Positions 1-7,907 are shown, counted from the first letter of the stretch. The stretch is DNA of 15,127 bases from Rickettsia typhi (GCA_945883665.1 CAMCXV010000027.1:1-15127), one strand, 5' to 3'. Program-made: numbers and translations. Notes: generated by a model from the letters alone, not told the origin.

Positions 1-2
1 AC

Positions 3-32
3 TCCTATTATTTAAATTAATAAATAATAGGA
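3..32. repeat. AT-rich inverted repeat at left edge
   Basis: Two 12-base arms (3-14 and 21-32) are perfectly complementary around a six-base loop. The outer end has two G-C pairs and the rest is A/T. No run of T follows it on the plus strand, and the minus-strand continuation lies outside the window, so it cannot be judged fully as a terminator. It lies about 85 bp past the stop of the minus-strand dehydrogenase gene. It could end that transcript, or belong to whatever lies to the left, possibly an insertion sequence. Confidence 0.5.
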
Positions 33-86
33 ATATAGATTGATACTAATGGATTAATATTGCTTTAAATATTCCACCTATAGGGT

Positions 87-137
87 GGGTCAATTTTGGA
101 CGCACATTAACCCATTTACTGGGTCAGTATTGCACGC
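87..137. mobile_element. Possible IS21-type terminal repeats
   Basis: Two 17-base direct repeats, 87-103 and 121-137, both begin GGGTCA and end ACGC and agree at 14 of 17 positions, 34 bp apart. A short ACCCA/TGGGT inverted pair lies between them, and a CCACC/GGTGG pair lies just outside at 74-88. Spaced imperfect copies of a GGGTCA-N-ACGC type motif at an element end are a known habit of IS21-family insertion sequences. No transposase gene is inside the window, so the body would have to lie to the left, or only a solo end remains. The right-hand repeat overlaps the last codons of the dehydrogenase. The family assignment rests on memory of such ends only. Confidence 0.35.
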
Positions 138-871
138 TTTTTAACAAATAGCTTTATTTTGTATGGAAGGATACGTAAAAATTTCATAATAAGCACAAAT
201 AAAGTAGGAAAATATAATTCAAACCTATTTGAATTTAGACCAGCAATAATTCTATCAGCTGCATCTTGTGAACTGATTATCATTGGCATTGTAAAATTGT
301 TCATGTCTGTCATAGATGTTTTTACAAAACCTGGGTTTATAATTTTGATATCTATATTTTCTGGTGATTCTGCGTAAAGACTTTCAACAAAATTAATTAA
401 ACCAGCTTTGCTAGAGCTATATGGTTGACCAATTGGTAATCCTGTATAACCAGCTACACTGCAACAAAAAACTATTTGAGATTTTGATTGTTTTTCTAAG
501 TAAGGTAGAACATTAATTGCTAAATTAATTGGAGCAATTAAGTTTACTTGCATTAACTGCTCAACAAAATCTTCTTTTATTTCTTTTATAGATTTAGGAT
601 CATATAGGGCAGCCATGAATATAATTCTATCTATAGTTTTGTATTGAGCGAAAACTTTAGTAATAGTCACTTTCATTGCTTTACTATCCGAAACGTCAAG
701 AGGGAATATTTGATTATTAACACCCAATTTATCACTTAGATCTGCTAGTAGCTCTTGATTTCTTGCAGAAAGAATAAGATTAGCGCCACATTTTGATAGT
801 CCAATAGCTAGCTGTCGACCAATACCGCTGCTAGCACCTATAATCCATATATTTTCATTGTTGAATTTCAT
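116..871 (-). CDS. Short-chain dehydrogenase/reductase (SDR)
   Basis: A 251-residue classical SDR, predicted to reduce or oxidise a carbonyl/hydroxyl with NAD(P)H. The nucleotide-binding GASSGIG is at residues 12-18, Asn110 is in place, and the catalytic triad Ser138, Tyr151, Lys155 is complete (YSSSK). The proline-glycine turn after the active site (NPGFVKT) is at 179-185. Residues about 218-245 are hydrophobic and basic and may lie against the membrane. The ATG has an AGGA-type ribosome site just upstream. The gene overlaps the end of the DUF3833 gene by 17 bases and is the last gene of the lipid cluster, so it probably acts on the same lipid product; the substrate is unknown. Its last residues (RAILTQ) are encoded by the IS-like repeat at 121-137, so the native C-terminus may have been replaced. 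Confidence 0.85.
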   Translation of the reverse strand: MKFNNENIWIIGASSGIGRQLAIGLSKCGANLILSARNQELLADLSDKLGVNNQIFPLDVSDSKAMKVTITKVFAQYKTIDRIIFMAALYDPKSIKEIKEDFVEQLMQVNLIAPINLAINVLPYLEKQSKSQIVFCCSVAGYTGLPIGQPYSSSKAGLINFVESLYAESPENIDIKIINPGFVKTSMTDMNNFTMPMIISSQDAADRIIAGLNSNRFELYFPTLFVLIMKFLRILPYKIKLFVKKRAILTQ

Positions 872-1409
872 TAATCCTATCTTTCTTTTGCATAAAGAGT
901 GTTAGTTCAGAAACTGTAATACCAAATTTTTTAATATAAGATCTGTTGATCACAACGCCATCATTCATTTGCCACATCCAATCATCAAATTTAACTCTAT
1001 ATGTAGAATTATCAACAGTTATATCCATGGAATATTTCCAGTTCATAGAAGAACCAGAAGATTCGCCTGAAGCATTACCTATAATGTCATGAGCACTACC
1101 TAAGTATGTGCCATCCTTATTTTGGACTATCTTCCAAGTTCTTTGTTGTTTTTTTCCATTATAAAATGTAAAATCTTCTTCGAGTTTTCCTATATTGCCT
1201 TCCCAACTACCAAACATATCAACATCAAATTTTGTTGTAACACGACCTCTCCAATCTTGGATTATTCCCCAAGCTTTAATGTTACCAGTAAAATATTCTT
1301 TTAGATTAAATTCAGGTTTGGTATTATTGTAATAATTCAAATCACTACTTTTACAACCGACTAACATACTCATTACCCCTATTATTGTTATAAGAAATAT
1401 TTTTTTCAT
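855..1409 (-). CDS. DUF3833 family lipoprotein
   Basis: A 184-residue protein with a lipoprotein signal peptide: MKK start, hydrophobic stretch 4-17 and a lipobox ending Gly18-Cys19. It should be lipidated at Cys19 and exposed to the periplasm. The mature part carries the pattern I associate with DUF3833: a YFTGNIKAWG block near 39-48, a WxGRVTTKF block near 53-61, a central FYNGKKQQRTW near 82-92, and DDWMWQMNDGVVINRS near 142-157, ending in a KFGITVSELTLFM strand. The biochemical role is unknown. It starts three bases after the MFS transporter stop and overlaps the SDR start, a layout typical of translational coupling. DUF3833 proteins are usually found in this same lipid-modification cluster, which suggests a role in handling modified lipid or in envelope stress. 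Confidence 0.82.
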   Translation of the reverse strand: MKKIFLITIIGVMSMLVGCKSSDLNYYNNTKPEFNLKEYFTGNIKAWGIIQDWRGRVTTKFDVDMFGSWEGNIGKLEEDFTFYNGKKQQRTWKIVQNKDGTYLGSAHDIIGNASGESSGSSMNWKYSMDITVDNSTYRVKFDDWMWQMNDGVVINRSYIKKFGITVSELTLFMQKKDRINEIQQ

Positions 1410-1412
1410 AAG

Positions 1413-2678
1413 CTATGTTTTTTTATTTATCCTAATACTGTAACTAATCATAGCATAAGATACAATCTTGATGGCGCATGGTACTATTGAATATAAAAAA
1501 CTAAGTAACAATAAAGTATCATTCTCATTTTTAACAGAATTTTGAAAACCAGCTTTATCAAGAAATAAAAGAACTATAGCAGATGAAATACCTAGTGATA
1601 ATTTTGCGAGAAACGCAAGTATACCAAATAATAAAGTTGCATTATCCTCTAGTTTTTGTTTGTGCATTTGATCGGCAAGAATTGATGGGGGTATTGCTAA
1701 GTCAGCACTAAAGGCTATACCAGATATAGCACATATTATTGCATATTGAACAAGATCTCCTTCTTTTAGAAAAAACGCCCAAACAAAGCTCATAGTTGCA
1801 ATAAGCATTGAAAAAGACCATGCTTTCTCTTTTCCTAATTTATTACTAAGATAATACCAAAGAATCATTCCTATTGCTCCAGATATGAAATACAGGAATA
1901 AAAATAACCCAGTGTAACTTGTTGCGTTCAAACAATATTTTATAAAAAATATTACAAGTACCGAGGGGATACTAGATGCCAGCATGCTAATAAAATATAC
2001 TTTAAAAAAGTAACGAGTTTCAACTGATAATGCTCTTATAAATTTTGTATCAAATTTATAAAGTTTGATATTACCATATGAAGTATTTCTTTTGCACCAA
2101 ATTCTTAAGGTTGTCATAGCTAAACACATGAAAATAAATAGTACAATGCTCATTATCAAAAATGTATTACTACTATTCATTTTAGACATTAACATAGCTG
2201 GTATTGATACCGCAAAAATTAAACCAATTAAATTACAACTCTCTCTGAAAGTGGTAATTTTTATTTGCTGCTTTTTATCTTGTGTCCACAGCCCGCCATA
2301 GGTATTAAGATTAATGGTCACAATACTATATGAACTGGTTGCTACTAACATCGCAATGAAAAACCAAATCTTTGCTGCTAAGATGTTAGGTTGAAATAGA
2401 GCGGAAAAACTAATTACTAAAGCAATTGAAGCAAGAAATATAATAGAATATCGGTATCTTGAATATTTATCACTCAGCATTCCAATAAAGGGGTCTTGCA
2501 CTGCTTCAATAGACCTGAGAGCCAATAAACTAAATCCTAAATAACTTAAAGATACGCCGTAATTTGCGTTATAATATTCTGGAGCATAGACATATAAAGG
2601 TATGCCAGCAAAAGAAGTAAAAATAGCTACAAAACTATAGTAAAATAAATCTAGTTTAGTGATCTTAACTTTATTCAT
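1413..2678 (-). CDS. MFS transporter (sugar:cation symporter-like)
   Basis: A 421-residue integral membrane protein with about twelve hydrophobic segments. Cytoplasmic loop 2-3 reads DPFIGMLSDKYSRYRY (about 62-77), the MFS signature as found in the glycoside-pentoside-hexuronide/MFS_2 group. The substrate cannot be read from sequence. Members of this group found in the amine oxidase-DUF1365-CFA cluster are conserved by position, so a lipid-related cargo is as plausible as a sugar; this is inference. The gene ends three bases before the DUF3833 start. It begins 127 bp after the methyltransferase stop, the only sizeable gap in the cluster. That gap is AT-rich, shows no ORF I would defend and no clear terminator, so cotranscription remains likely. 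No strong ribosome site precedes the ATG. Confidence 0.82.
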   Translation of the reverse strand: MNKVKITKLDLFYYSFVAIFTSFAGIPLYVYAPEYYNANYGVSLSYLGFSLLALRSIEAVQDPFIGMLSDKYSRYRYSIIFLASIALVISFSALFQPNILAAKIWFFIAMLVATSSYSIVTINLNTYGGLWTQDKKQQIKITTFRESCNLIGLIFAVSIPAMLMSKMNSSNTFLIMSIVLFIFMCLAMTTLRIWCKRNTSYGNIKLYKFDTKFIRALSVETRYFFKVYFISMLASSIPSVLVIFFIKYCLNATSYTGLFLFLYFISGAIGMILWYYLSNKLGKEKAWSFSMLIATMSFVWAFFLKEGDLVQYAIICAISGIAFSADLAIPPSILADQMHKQKLEDNATLLFGILAFLAKLSLGISSAIVLLFLDKAGFQNSVKNENDTLLLLSFLYSIVPCAIKIVSYAMISYSIRINKKT

Positions 2679-2805
2679 TTAGTACCACATCTTTAATATA
2701 TTATTATATTAGGATAAGTTTAGGATTGTTGATATATTCAATTATGCCTTTTTTGCCTTTGCAGAGTTCATAAATAGCAGGGGAGATAATAAAATTAATA
2801 AGAAT

Positions 2806-3966
2806 TTATTCATGTTTAATTTCTGCTTGGATCACATTTGTTCTATTTGATGTAAAGCTTGCAATACTTGCTGATAAATAAAATCTCCAAATTCTAATAA
2901 ACTTATCATCAAAATTTAGTAATCTGATTTTATCAAGGTTTTTTTCAAAATTTTCTAACCAAGAAGATAATGTTGTAGCATAAGAATTACCAAAAGCATA
3001 GTAATCTACTACTTGTAATCCAGATTTTTTTGCCTCAAGTTTAAATTGTTCTATAGATGGAAGCATACCTCCTGGAAAAATAAAGCTTCTTATCATATCG
3101 CCAGTTTTTCTATATTTCTCAAAATAGATCTCATCAATGGTAATAGTCTGAATTATTGCTTTACCTTTATTCTTGAGTAAAGACTTGATTTTATTGAAAT
3201 ATACAGGCCAAAATTTTTGACCCACTGCTTCAAACATTTCTATAGAAACGATGTTATCATACTTTCCATCTAATTTTCTATAATCTTGGTAAAGAATATT
3301 CGCTTTGCCTTCAACTATTTTTTTCGCATAAGCATATTGCTGATCTGAGATGGTTATTCCTTTAACATCATAATCATTTTGGTAAGTAGCTCTTTCTGCA
3401 AAACCACCCCATCCACACCCAATTTCTAATAAACTACCAGAAGATTTTTCTAATCTATCTATTATTCTATCATATTTGTTATATTGAGCTTGCTGGAGAT
3501 CTTCATTATCAATTTTATACAGAGCAGAAGAGTAAGTCATAGTTTTGTCAAGCCAAAGGGAATAAAATTCATTTCCTAAATCATAATGAGCGTGTATATT
3601 TCTTTTGCTGCCATTCAATGTGTTTGATCTAAGAGAATATAGAATCCTAGAAACAATATTGGATATTTTGCTACCGTAAACATAGCTATCAAGTGCACTA
3701 GCATTTTGCAGAGCAAATTTTAGTAGATCCGTTAAATTATCTGTATCCCACCAATTATCTCTATATGCTTCTGTTAGACCAACATCTCCTTTAGCGATCA
3801 AATTCGTGATTGTTCTATAATCATGAATAATCATAGTGGCGTTGATTCCTTCCTTGTTACCATCAAAACAATGCTCTTTTTGATCTGGTGTAATGAGTTT
3901 AAGTGTTCCAAATTCAATAGTATTTAAACTATCAATGAACCTATTAACTATTATTTTCTTTATCAT
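2806..3966 (-). CDS. CFA/UfaM-type phospholipid methyltransferase
   Basis: A SAM-dependent methyltransferase of the cyclopropane-fatty-acyl-phospholipid synthase family, which methylates double bonds of acyl chains in membrane phospholipid. Counting from the ATG at 3966 (386 residues), HYDLGNEFYSLWLD is at 127-140, the SAM-binding EIGCGWGG at 181-188, and EMFEAVG at 243-249. IFPGGMLPS follows at about 296-304. E. coli Cfa has FEHVG and HTIG at two conserved places; here they are FEAVG and QTIT (Gln273). This pattern fits the methylase subgroup in the singlet-oxygen cluster better than a true cyclopropane synthase. A TTG at 3978 would add four residues; I prefer the ATG, with a weak GAGA site upstream. 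It overlaps the DUF1365 gene end by 23 bases, suggesting translational coupling. Confidence 0.85.
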   Translation of the reverse strand: MIKKIIVNRFIDSLNTIEFGTLKLITPDQKEHCFDGNKEGINATMIIHDYRTITNLIAKGDVGLTEAYRDNWWDTDNLTDLLKFALQNASALDSYVYGSKISNIVSRILYSLRSNTLNGSKRNIHAHYDLGNEFYSLWLDKTMTYSSALYKIDNEDLQQAQYNKYDRIIDRLEKSSGSLLEIGCGWGGFAERATYQNDYDVKGITISDQQYAYAKKIVEGKANILYQDYRKLDGKYDNIVSIEMFEAVGQKFWPVYFNKIKSLLKNKGKAIIQTITIDEIYFEKYRKTGDMIRSFIFPGGMLPSIEQFKLEAKKSGLQVVDYYAFGNSYATTLSSWLENFEKNLDKIRLLNFDDKFIRIWRFYLSASIASFTSNRTNVIQAEIKHE

Positions 3967-4762
3967 ATTTGTTCTCAATATTAGTAGTAAGTGTTTCTTT
4001 TATTTGTGCTGGTTTGGGAATATACTTTATTCCTTTTAATTTTAATTTAAGAGCTTGCCAATGTATCAATATAATTGTCTTAATTGTGATAAGAGGATAT
4101 TTCCAAAAGAAATAATTAATATTTTTCTTCGATAAATCATGAAATTTACCAAAGATTGAGGTAACCAGTTTTTTGTTCCCATTATTATCAAAATAATCAA
4201 TCCAAGCCCCACAGCTATTATGCTGAAAAGAGAATCTAAAGCAATATTTTCCTTCTCTTTCCAAAAATGGTGATACATGAAAGATTTTATCTGCGTAAAT
4301 CAAATCTTTAGGTTTAATAATTTCATTATTCTTATGACTGCAAAAATAAAAATGCCTTTCACCAAAAGTATTATTAACCTCGCACAACACAGCACGAATT
4401 TTGTCTTTATCATCATTGCAAAACCAAAAACTCACTGGATTAAAAATATATCCCAATATTCTAGGCATTGTTAATAGATAAATTTCTTTGATTAAGTCGT
4501 TTAAACTATTATCATGCTTTATTAGTATATTTCTTATCCATAACTCACAGTTATTTTGATTGTTTTTTACTCCATGATCAGATTCGTAGAAACTCATCTT
4601 AGCAAATTTATTTATACTTAGTGTATTTGTAAGATTATTTGTTTGATTAATTAGCGATAACGGTAGAAGAAGATAGTAAGATTTATAATTGAATATATTC
4701 GTCTTCGGAAAAAATCTTTTATGATAAATATCAGCCAAAATTAATTTTGGTTCTACTGCCAT
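3944..4762 (-). CDS. DUF1365 family protein
   Basis: A 272-residue protein recognised by DUF1365 blocks: PRILGYIFNPVSFWFC near 106-121, LCEVNNTFGERHFYFC near 131-146, and KIFHVSPFLEREGKYCFRF near 163-181. The N-terminus (YHKRFFPKTNIFNYKSYYLLLPL) is also typical. It has no signal peptide; a hydrophobic stretch near 224-236 may touch the membrane. The catalytic role is not established for the family, but DUF1365 proteins nearly always sit between an FAD amine oxidase and a CFA-like methylase and have been linked to unusual fatty acid formation in Rhodobacter. Its start overlaps the end of the oxidase gene by ten bases and its end overlaps the methyltransferase start, so the three are probably translated as a coupled unit. 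Confidence 0.85.
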   Translation of the reverse strand: MAVEPKLILADIYHKRFFPKTNIFNYKSYYLLLPLSLINQTNNLTNTLSINKFAKMSFYESDHGVKNNQNNCELWIRNILIKHDNSLNDLIKEIYLLTMPRILGYIFNPVSFWFCNDDKDKIRAVLCEVNNTFGERHFYFCSHKNNEIIKPKDLIYADKIFHVSPFLEREGKYCFRFSFQHNSCGAWIDYFDNNGNKKLVTSIFGKFHDLSKKNINYFFWKYPLITIKTIILIHWQALKLKLKGIKYIPKPAQIKETLTTNIENKYDKENNS

Positions 4763-6006
4763 GGTACATCAACCTCAAATTTTTTAGAAAGATTAACTGC
4801 GCTTAATAAACCATCTTCATGAAAACCATATCGTTGCCAAGCTCCGCAATACCAAACCCTGCTATTTCCTTGTATCTTAAATATGTTTTTTTGAGCATCA
4901 ATAGCTTTTTGATTAAATACTGGATGCTCAAATTCATAAACATCATAAATCAAGTTTTTATTTGGTTCTTTAGCTGGGTTTAATGTTACTATAATAGGGG
5001 TAGAAGTATTTAAGCTCTGCAAATTGTTCATCCAGTAACTAAGGCTAATTTGCTGTTCTGATTTATTACTATTGGATAGATATACCCAACTCGACCATGC
5101 GCTCTTTTTTTTGGGCATAAAATTTATATCAGAATGCAGTACCATTAAGTTTTTTTGATAATTAATGCTTCCTAAAATATCTTGCTCAAGTTTAGTGGGA
5201 GATTCAAGTAGCTTTAGTGACGTATCAGAATGAGTTGCAAAAATCACATGATCAAATTCATCAATTATTTTATTTTTATGATGTATTTCAATACAATTAT
5301 TACCTCTTACTACTTTTTCTATCTCAGAATTTAGCTTTATTTGTTCTACAAAGCTTTGGCTAAATTTTTTTATATATTCTTTACTTCCCCCTTGAACAGT
5401 ATACCACTGGGGTTGATTAGCAATACTAAGTAATCCATGATTCTCAAAAAAATTAATAAATGTTATAGCTGGGAAATTTAACATTTCTTCAACTGAAGTA
5501 CTCCAAATAGAACCGCCCATAGGTAATAAATAATATTTTTTAAACCAATCACTTAATTTTAAAATTTCTAATAATTGTTTTAGATTAATAAAAGCATTTT
5601 GCTCAACGGTAATTTTTGCCTTTGAATTAAACCTAAATATATCGTAAATCATCCTCCAAAAAGAGAGTGATATTAAATTCTTTTTTTGGCTAAATAATGA
5701 AGAAATAGTATCAGTGCCGTATTCTATTTTTCCTTGGTTTATACTAACACCAAACGACATTGCGCTCTTTATTACGTTGATATCAAAATATTTGAAAAGT
5801 GATGTTAAAAGAGGGTAATTAATTTTATTAAAAAATATAAAACCTGTGTCTACAGGAATAATGGTACCATTGTTATTTATATCAACTGTCCTTGCATGGC
5901 CACCTATGTAATCATTTTTCTCAAAAAGAGTAATATTATGCTTTTTGTTTAGTAAGTATGAAATAGCAAGACCAGATATACCTGATCCTATAACAGCAAT
6001 TTTCAT
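4753..6006 (-). CDS. FAD-dependent amine oxidase-like protein
   Basis: A 417-residue flavoprotein of the NAD(P)/FAD-binding amine oxidase group (COG2907-like). The N-terminal Rossmann fold shows GSGISG at 7-12, the ribose-binding Glu29, and GGHART at 35-40. Further family blocks are WSTSVEEMLNFPA near 168-180, a VQGGSKEYIKKF segment near 203-214, an ATHSDTSLKLLE segment near 258-269, and C-terminal CGAWQRYGFHEDGLLSAV for flavin closure. It is predicted to desaturate or otherwise oxidise a lipid substrate rather than a free amine, because relatives sit with CFA-type methylases; the substrate is inferred. It is the first gene of the six-gene cluster. No good ribosome site precedes the ATG, and a perfect palindrome lies 25-51 bp upstream. 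Confidence 0.87.
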   Translation of the reverse strand: MKIAVIGSGISGLAISYLLNKKHNITLFEKNDYIGGHARTVDINNNGTIIPVDTGFIFFNKINYPLLTSLFKYFDINVIKSAMSFGVSINQGKIEYGTDTISSLFSQKKNLISLSFWRMIYDIFRFNSKAKITVEQNAFINLKQLLEILKLSDWFKKYYLLPMGGSIWSTSVEEMLNFPAITFINFFENHGLLSIANQPQWYTVQGGSKEYIKKFSQSFVEQIKLNSEIEKVVRGNNCIEIHHKNKIIDEFDHVIFATHSDTSLKLLESPTKLEQDILGSINYQKNLMVLHSDINFMPKKKSAWSSWVYLSNSNKSEQQISLSYWMNNLQSLNTSTPIIVTLNPAKEPNKNLIYDVYEFEHPVFNQKAIDAQKNIFKIQGNSRVWYCGAWQRYGFHEDGLLSAVNLSKKFEVDVPWQ

Positions 6007-6031
6007 TGTTTTGAGATTATTTTATATTATA

Positions 6032-6057
6032 TATACTAAGTTTTCAAACTTAGTATA
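6032..6057. promoter_or_regulatory. Perfect palindrome, candidate operator
   Basis: Two 12-base arms (6032-6043 and 6046-6057) around TC form a near-uninterrupted palindrome with core CTAAGTTT/AAACTTAG. It lies 25-51 bp before the start codon of the amine oxidase gene and touches a minus-strand TATAAT (6031-6026). A short run of T follows on the plus strand (6059-6064), which would make a terminator for rightward transcripts, but no plus-strand gene precedes it. A regulator-binding site or a 5'-leader hairpin for the lipid cluster is the more useful reading. Confidence 0.45.
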
Positions 6058-6204
6058 ATTTTTTCCTTTAGATAATCTAACAATTACCTAAAAAAAGACA
6101 AATTTTGGTATAAGATAATGATAAAATTACATATGTAAATCTATAAAATTTTTTATAAAATTTCTTTACTTACAAACCGACTATTTACTTATTAAAATAT
6201 ATTA

Positions 6205-6258
6205 ATTTTATGTAAAGTCAAATAGTGATATATTTTATGTAAAGTCAAATAGTGATAT
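6205..6258. repeat. 27-bp tandem direct repeat, two copies
   Basis: Copy one (6205-6231) and copy two (6232-6258) are identical over 27 bases, and one further base matches. The unit contains GTAAAGTCAAATAGTG. The perfect identity points to a recent duplication. It sits upstream of the lipid cluster on the minus strand, about 200-250 bp from the first start codon. Confidence 0.95.
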
Positions 6259-6303
6259 AGGTGAATAATAAAGACTTATCTAAATAATATAAGCAATGAA
6301 TTG

Positions 6304-6347
6304 AATATTTCATCTCTAACGCTGTTATACAAATTATATGAAATATT
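6304..6347 (-). repeat. Inverted repeat after murJ, possible weak terminator
   Basis: Arms AATATTTCAT (6304-6313) and ATGAAATATT (6338-6347) pair over ten bases with a 24-base loop. A looser outer pair around ATAGGTGA (near 6257-6269) and its complement (near 6346-6357) could enclose it. It lies 19 bp past the murJ stop. The stem is AT-rich and lacks a following T run on the minus strand, so a terminator role is only possible. Confidence 0.35.
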
Positions 6348-6365
6348 ATCACCTATCATATTCTT

Positions 6366-7907
6366 TTATACTGTTTTAGCTGTAATATGATGTTTTATCA
6401 AAAATAAATGAATTTTAAAAAAATATAGCATCAGAAAATAAACCATTATAGCAATAATAATTGTTATAAATAATATTTGAGCTTTAACAGCAAAGCTAAG
6501 AGAATAATATAAATCATGAAAAAAATAGTTAGAAATACATAATACTGCAATCATGAAAAAAGCACTGATAATTATTTTATAAATAGATTTTTTAGTTTTT
6601 CTTTGAATCTTAAAATTGCCATGAGATTTTGCATATTTACTTAATAAAAATATATTATACCAAGCCGATATGCTTGAACCAATAGCAATTCCAACATGAT
6701 CGAAAGGAATCATTAAAGCAATATTGAGAAAACTATTAAAAAGAAGAGAATAAACAGTTATGCGCATAGGGGTTTTTGTGTCGCCATTAGCATAAAAAAT
6801 AGGAGTCAGTATTTTTGCAATTACAAAGGCAGGTAGTCCTAGAGAAAATGCAGCAAGAGCATAGGCTGTTTTGCTAGTATCTTCTGCAACAAAAGCTCCT
6901 CTTTCGTATATTAGATGAATGATAGGTTTTGCCAATAAAAACAACCCTAATGTAGCTGGTATAGAAAGTGCCAGAGCTATGATTATAGCGTTGTTTTGTA
7001 AATTATTAGCCCCTTCAATATCTTTCTTTTTGTAAATTTGAGATAATTCTGGTAATAAAATTGTTCCAAAAGTTACGCCGATGATAGCAAGGGGTAATTG
7101 ATATAATCTCTCAGCATAAGATAAAATTGATACAGCCCCTGGGATGAAACTAGCAATAGATTGAGATATGAATAGATTAATTTGTTGTACGCCAGAGCTT
7201 ATTGCCGCTGGTCCCATGTTTTTAAGTAATTTTATTACTTCTGGATCGTCATAAAAAGCAAGAGAAGGTGAAAAAGTTAATTTTGCTCTGAGTAAACAAA
7301 ACCACATAAAAACAACTTGTAATATTCCTGCTAAAATTAGTGAATATGAAATAGCAAAATGAGATTTTAATTTTTCTTGCCATAGATATGTAAATAATAT
7401 AACGCAAACATTCATAATAATTGGAACAAAAGCAAAGGCGGCAAATTTTTTGACTGAGTTCAACATTCCACCAAATATTGCGCTAATCGAGATAAAAATT
7501 AGGTAAGGAGTTGTTATTCTACATAATAAAATTGCTAACTCATATTTTTCTTGAATTTTGTAAAAACCCGGAGCAATTAAAACCATAAGATATGGCATAA
7601 ATATTTGCATTAAGGTTGATAATATAATTAGAGAAATAAATAATAGAGTTAAAATTTCGCTACTAAATTTGCGAGCTGAGCTTTGAGATTCCAATAATTT
7701 TTGACTAAAAATAGGAATGAATACAACAGATAAAGCACCTTCTCCAAAAATTCTTCTAAATAAATTAGGAAATTTAAAAGCAATGTTTATGCAATCTGCA
7801 ATAGAACTTGAGCCAAAAACCGAGGCAACAAACAATTCTCTTGCTAATCCAAAAATTCTAGAAAGCATTGTAAAGAAAGCAACGATAATTCCAGATTTAA
7901 TCAACAT
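6366..7907 (-). CDS. murJ: Lipid II flippase MurJ (MviN family)
   Basis: A 513-residue polytopic membrane protein of the MOP superfamily that moves lipid II across the inner membrane for peptidoglycan synthesis. The N-terminal block SRIFGLARELFVASVFG (16-32) and KFPNLFRRIFGEGALS (45-60) match the MurJ signature, including Arg17, Arg23 and Arg52, the positions of the essential cavity arginines. About fourteen hydrophobic segments span the chain, and a positively charged loop (RKTKKSIYK) precedes the last pair. Length is typical. The start lies 57 bp after the pleD stop, so the gene may be read as the last member of a divK-pleD-murJ transcript. Its start codon is partly buried in a 14-bp inverted repeat (7906-7954). 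Presence of murJ implies that the organism makes at least some peptidoglycan. Confidence 0.93.
   Translation of the reverse strand: MLIKSGIIVAFFTMLSRIFGLARELFVASVFGSSSIADCINIAFKFPNLFRRIFGEGALSVVFIPIFSQKLLESQSSARKFSSEILTLLFISLIILSTLMQIFMPYLMVLIAPGFYKIQEKYELAILLCRITTPYLIFISISAIFGGMLNSVKKFAAFAFVPIIMNVCVILFTYLWQEKLKSHFAISYSLILAGILQVVFMWFCLLRAKLTFSPSLAFYDDPEVIKLLKNMGPAAISSGVQQINLFISQSIASFIPGAVSILSYAERLYQLPLAIIGVTFGTILLPELSQIYKKKDIEGANNLQNNAIIIALALSIPATLGLFLLAKPIIHLIYERGAFVAEDTSKTAYALAAFSLGLPAFVIAKILTPIFYANGDTKTPMRITVYSLLFNSFLNIALMIPFDHVGIAIGSSISAWYNIFLLSKYAKSHGNFKIQRKTKKSIYKIIISAFFMIAVLCISNYFFHDLYYSLSFAVKAQILFITIIIAIMVYFLMLYFFKIHLFLIKHHITAKTV

Larger units (their letters stand above)
6007..6365 (-). 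promoter_or_regulatory. 359-bp intergenic region upstream of lipid cluster
   Basis: This very AT-rich gap separates the MurJ stop from the first gene of the lipid cluster, so on the minus strand it holds the murJ 3' region followed by the cluster's promoter. I see no credible ORF. From high to low coordinates it contains an inverted repeat after murJ (6304-6347), a 27-bp tandem duplication (6205-6258), and a palindrome (6032-6057). A TATAAT box reads on the minus strand at 6031-6026, directly beside the palindrome, but no convincing -35 hexamer is at the right distance, so the start of transcription is not fixed. Confidence 0.5.

Noticed and set aside
2679..2805. Possible missing or decayed gene between MFS and methyltransferase
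   Set aside because: The 127-bp gap has stops in all frames I read and no similarity I could recognise; it is best left as spacer.
6032..6064. Plus-strand factor-independent terminator
   Set aside because: The stem is followed by T residues on the plus strand, but all genes on both sides are on the minus strand, so there is no rightward transcript to end.
6205..6258. CRISPR repeat-like units
   Set aside because: The two 27-bp copies are directly adjacent with no spacer, and there are no more copies or cas genes.
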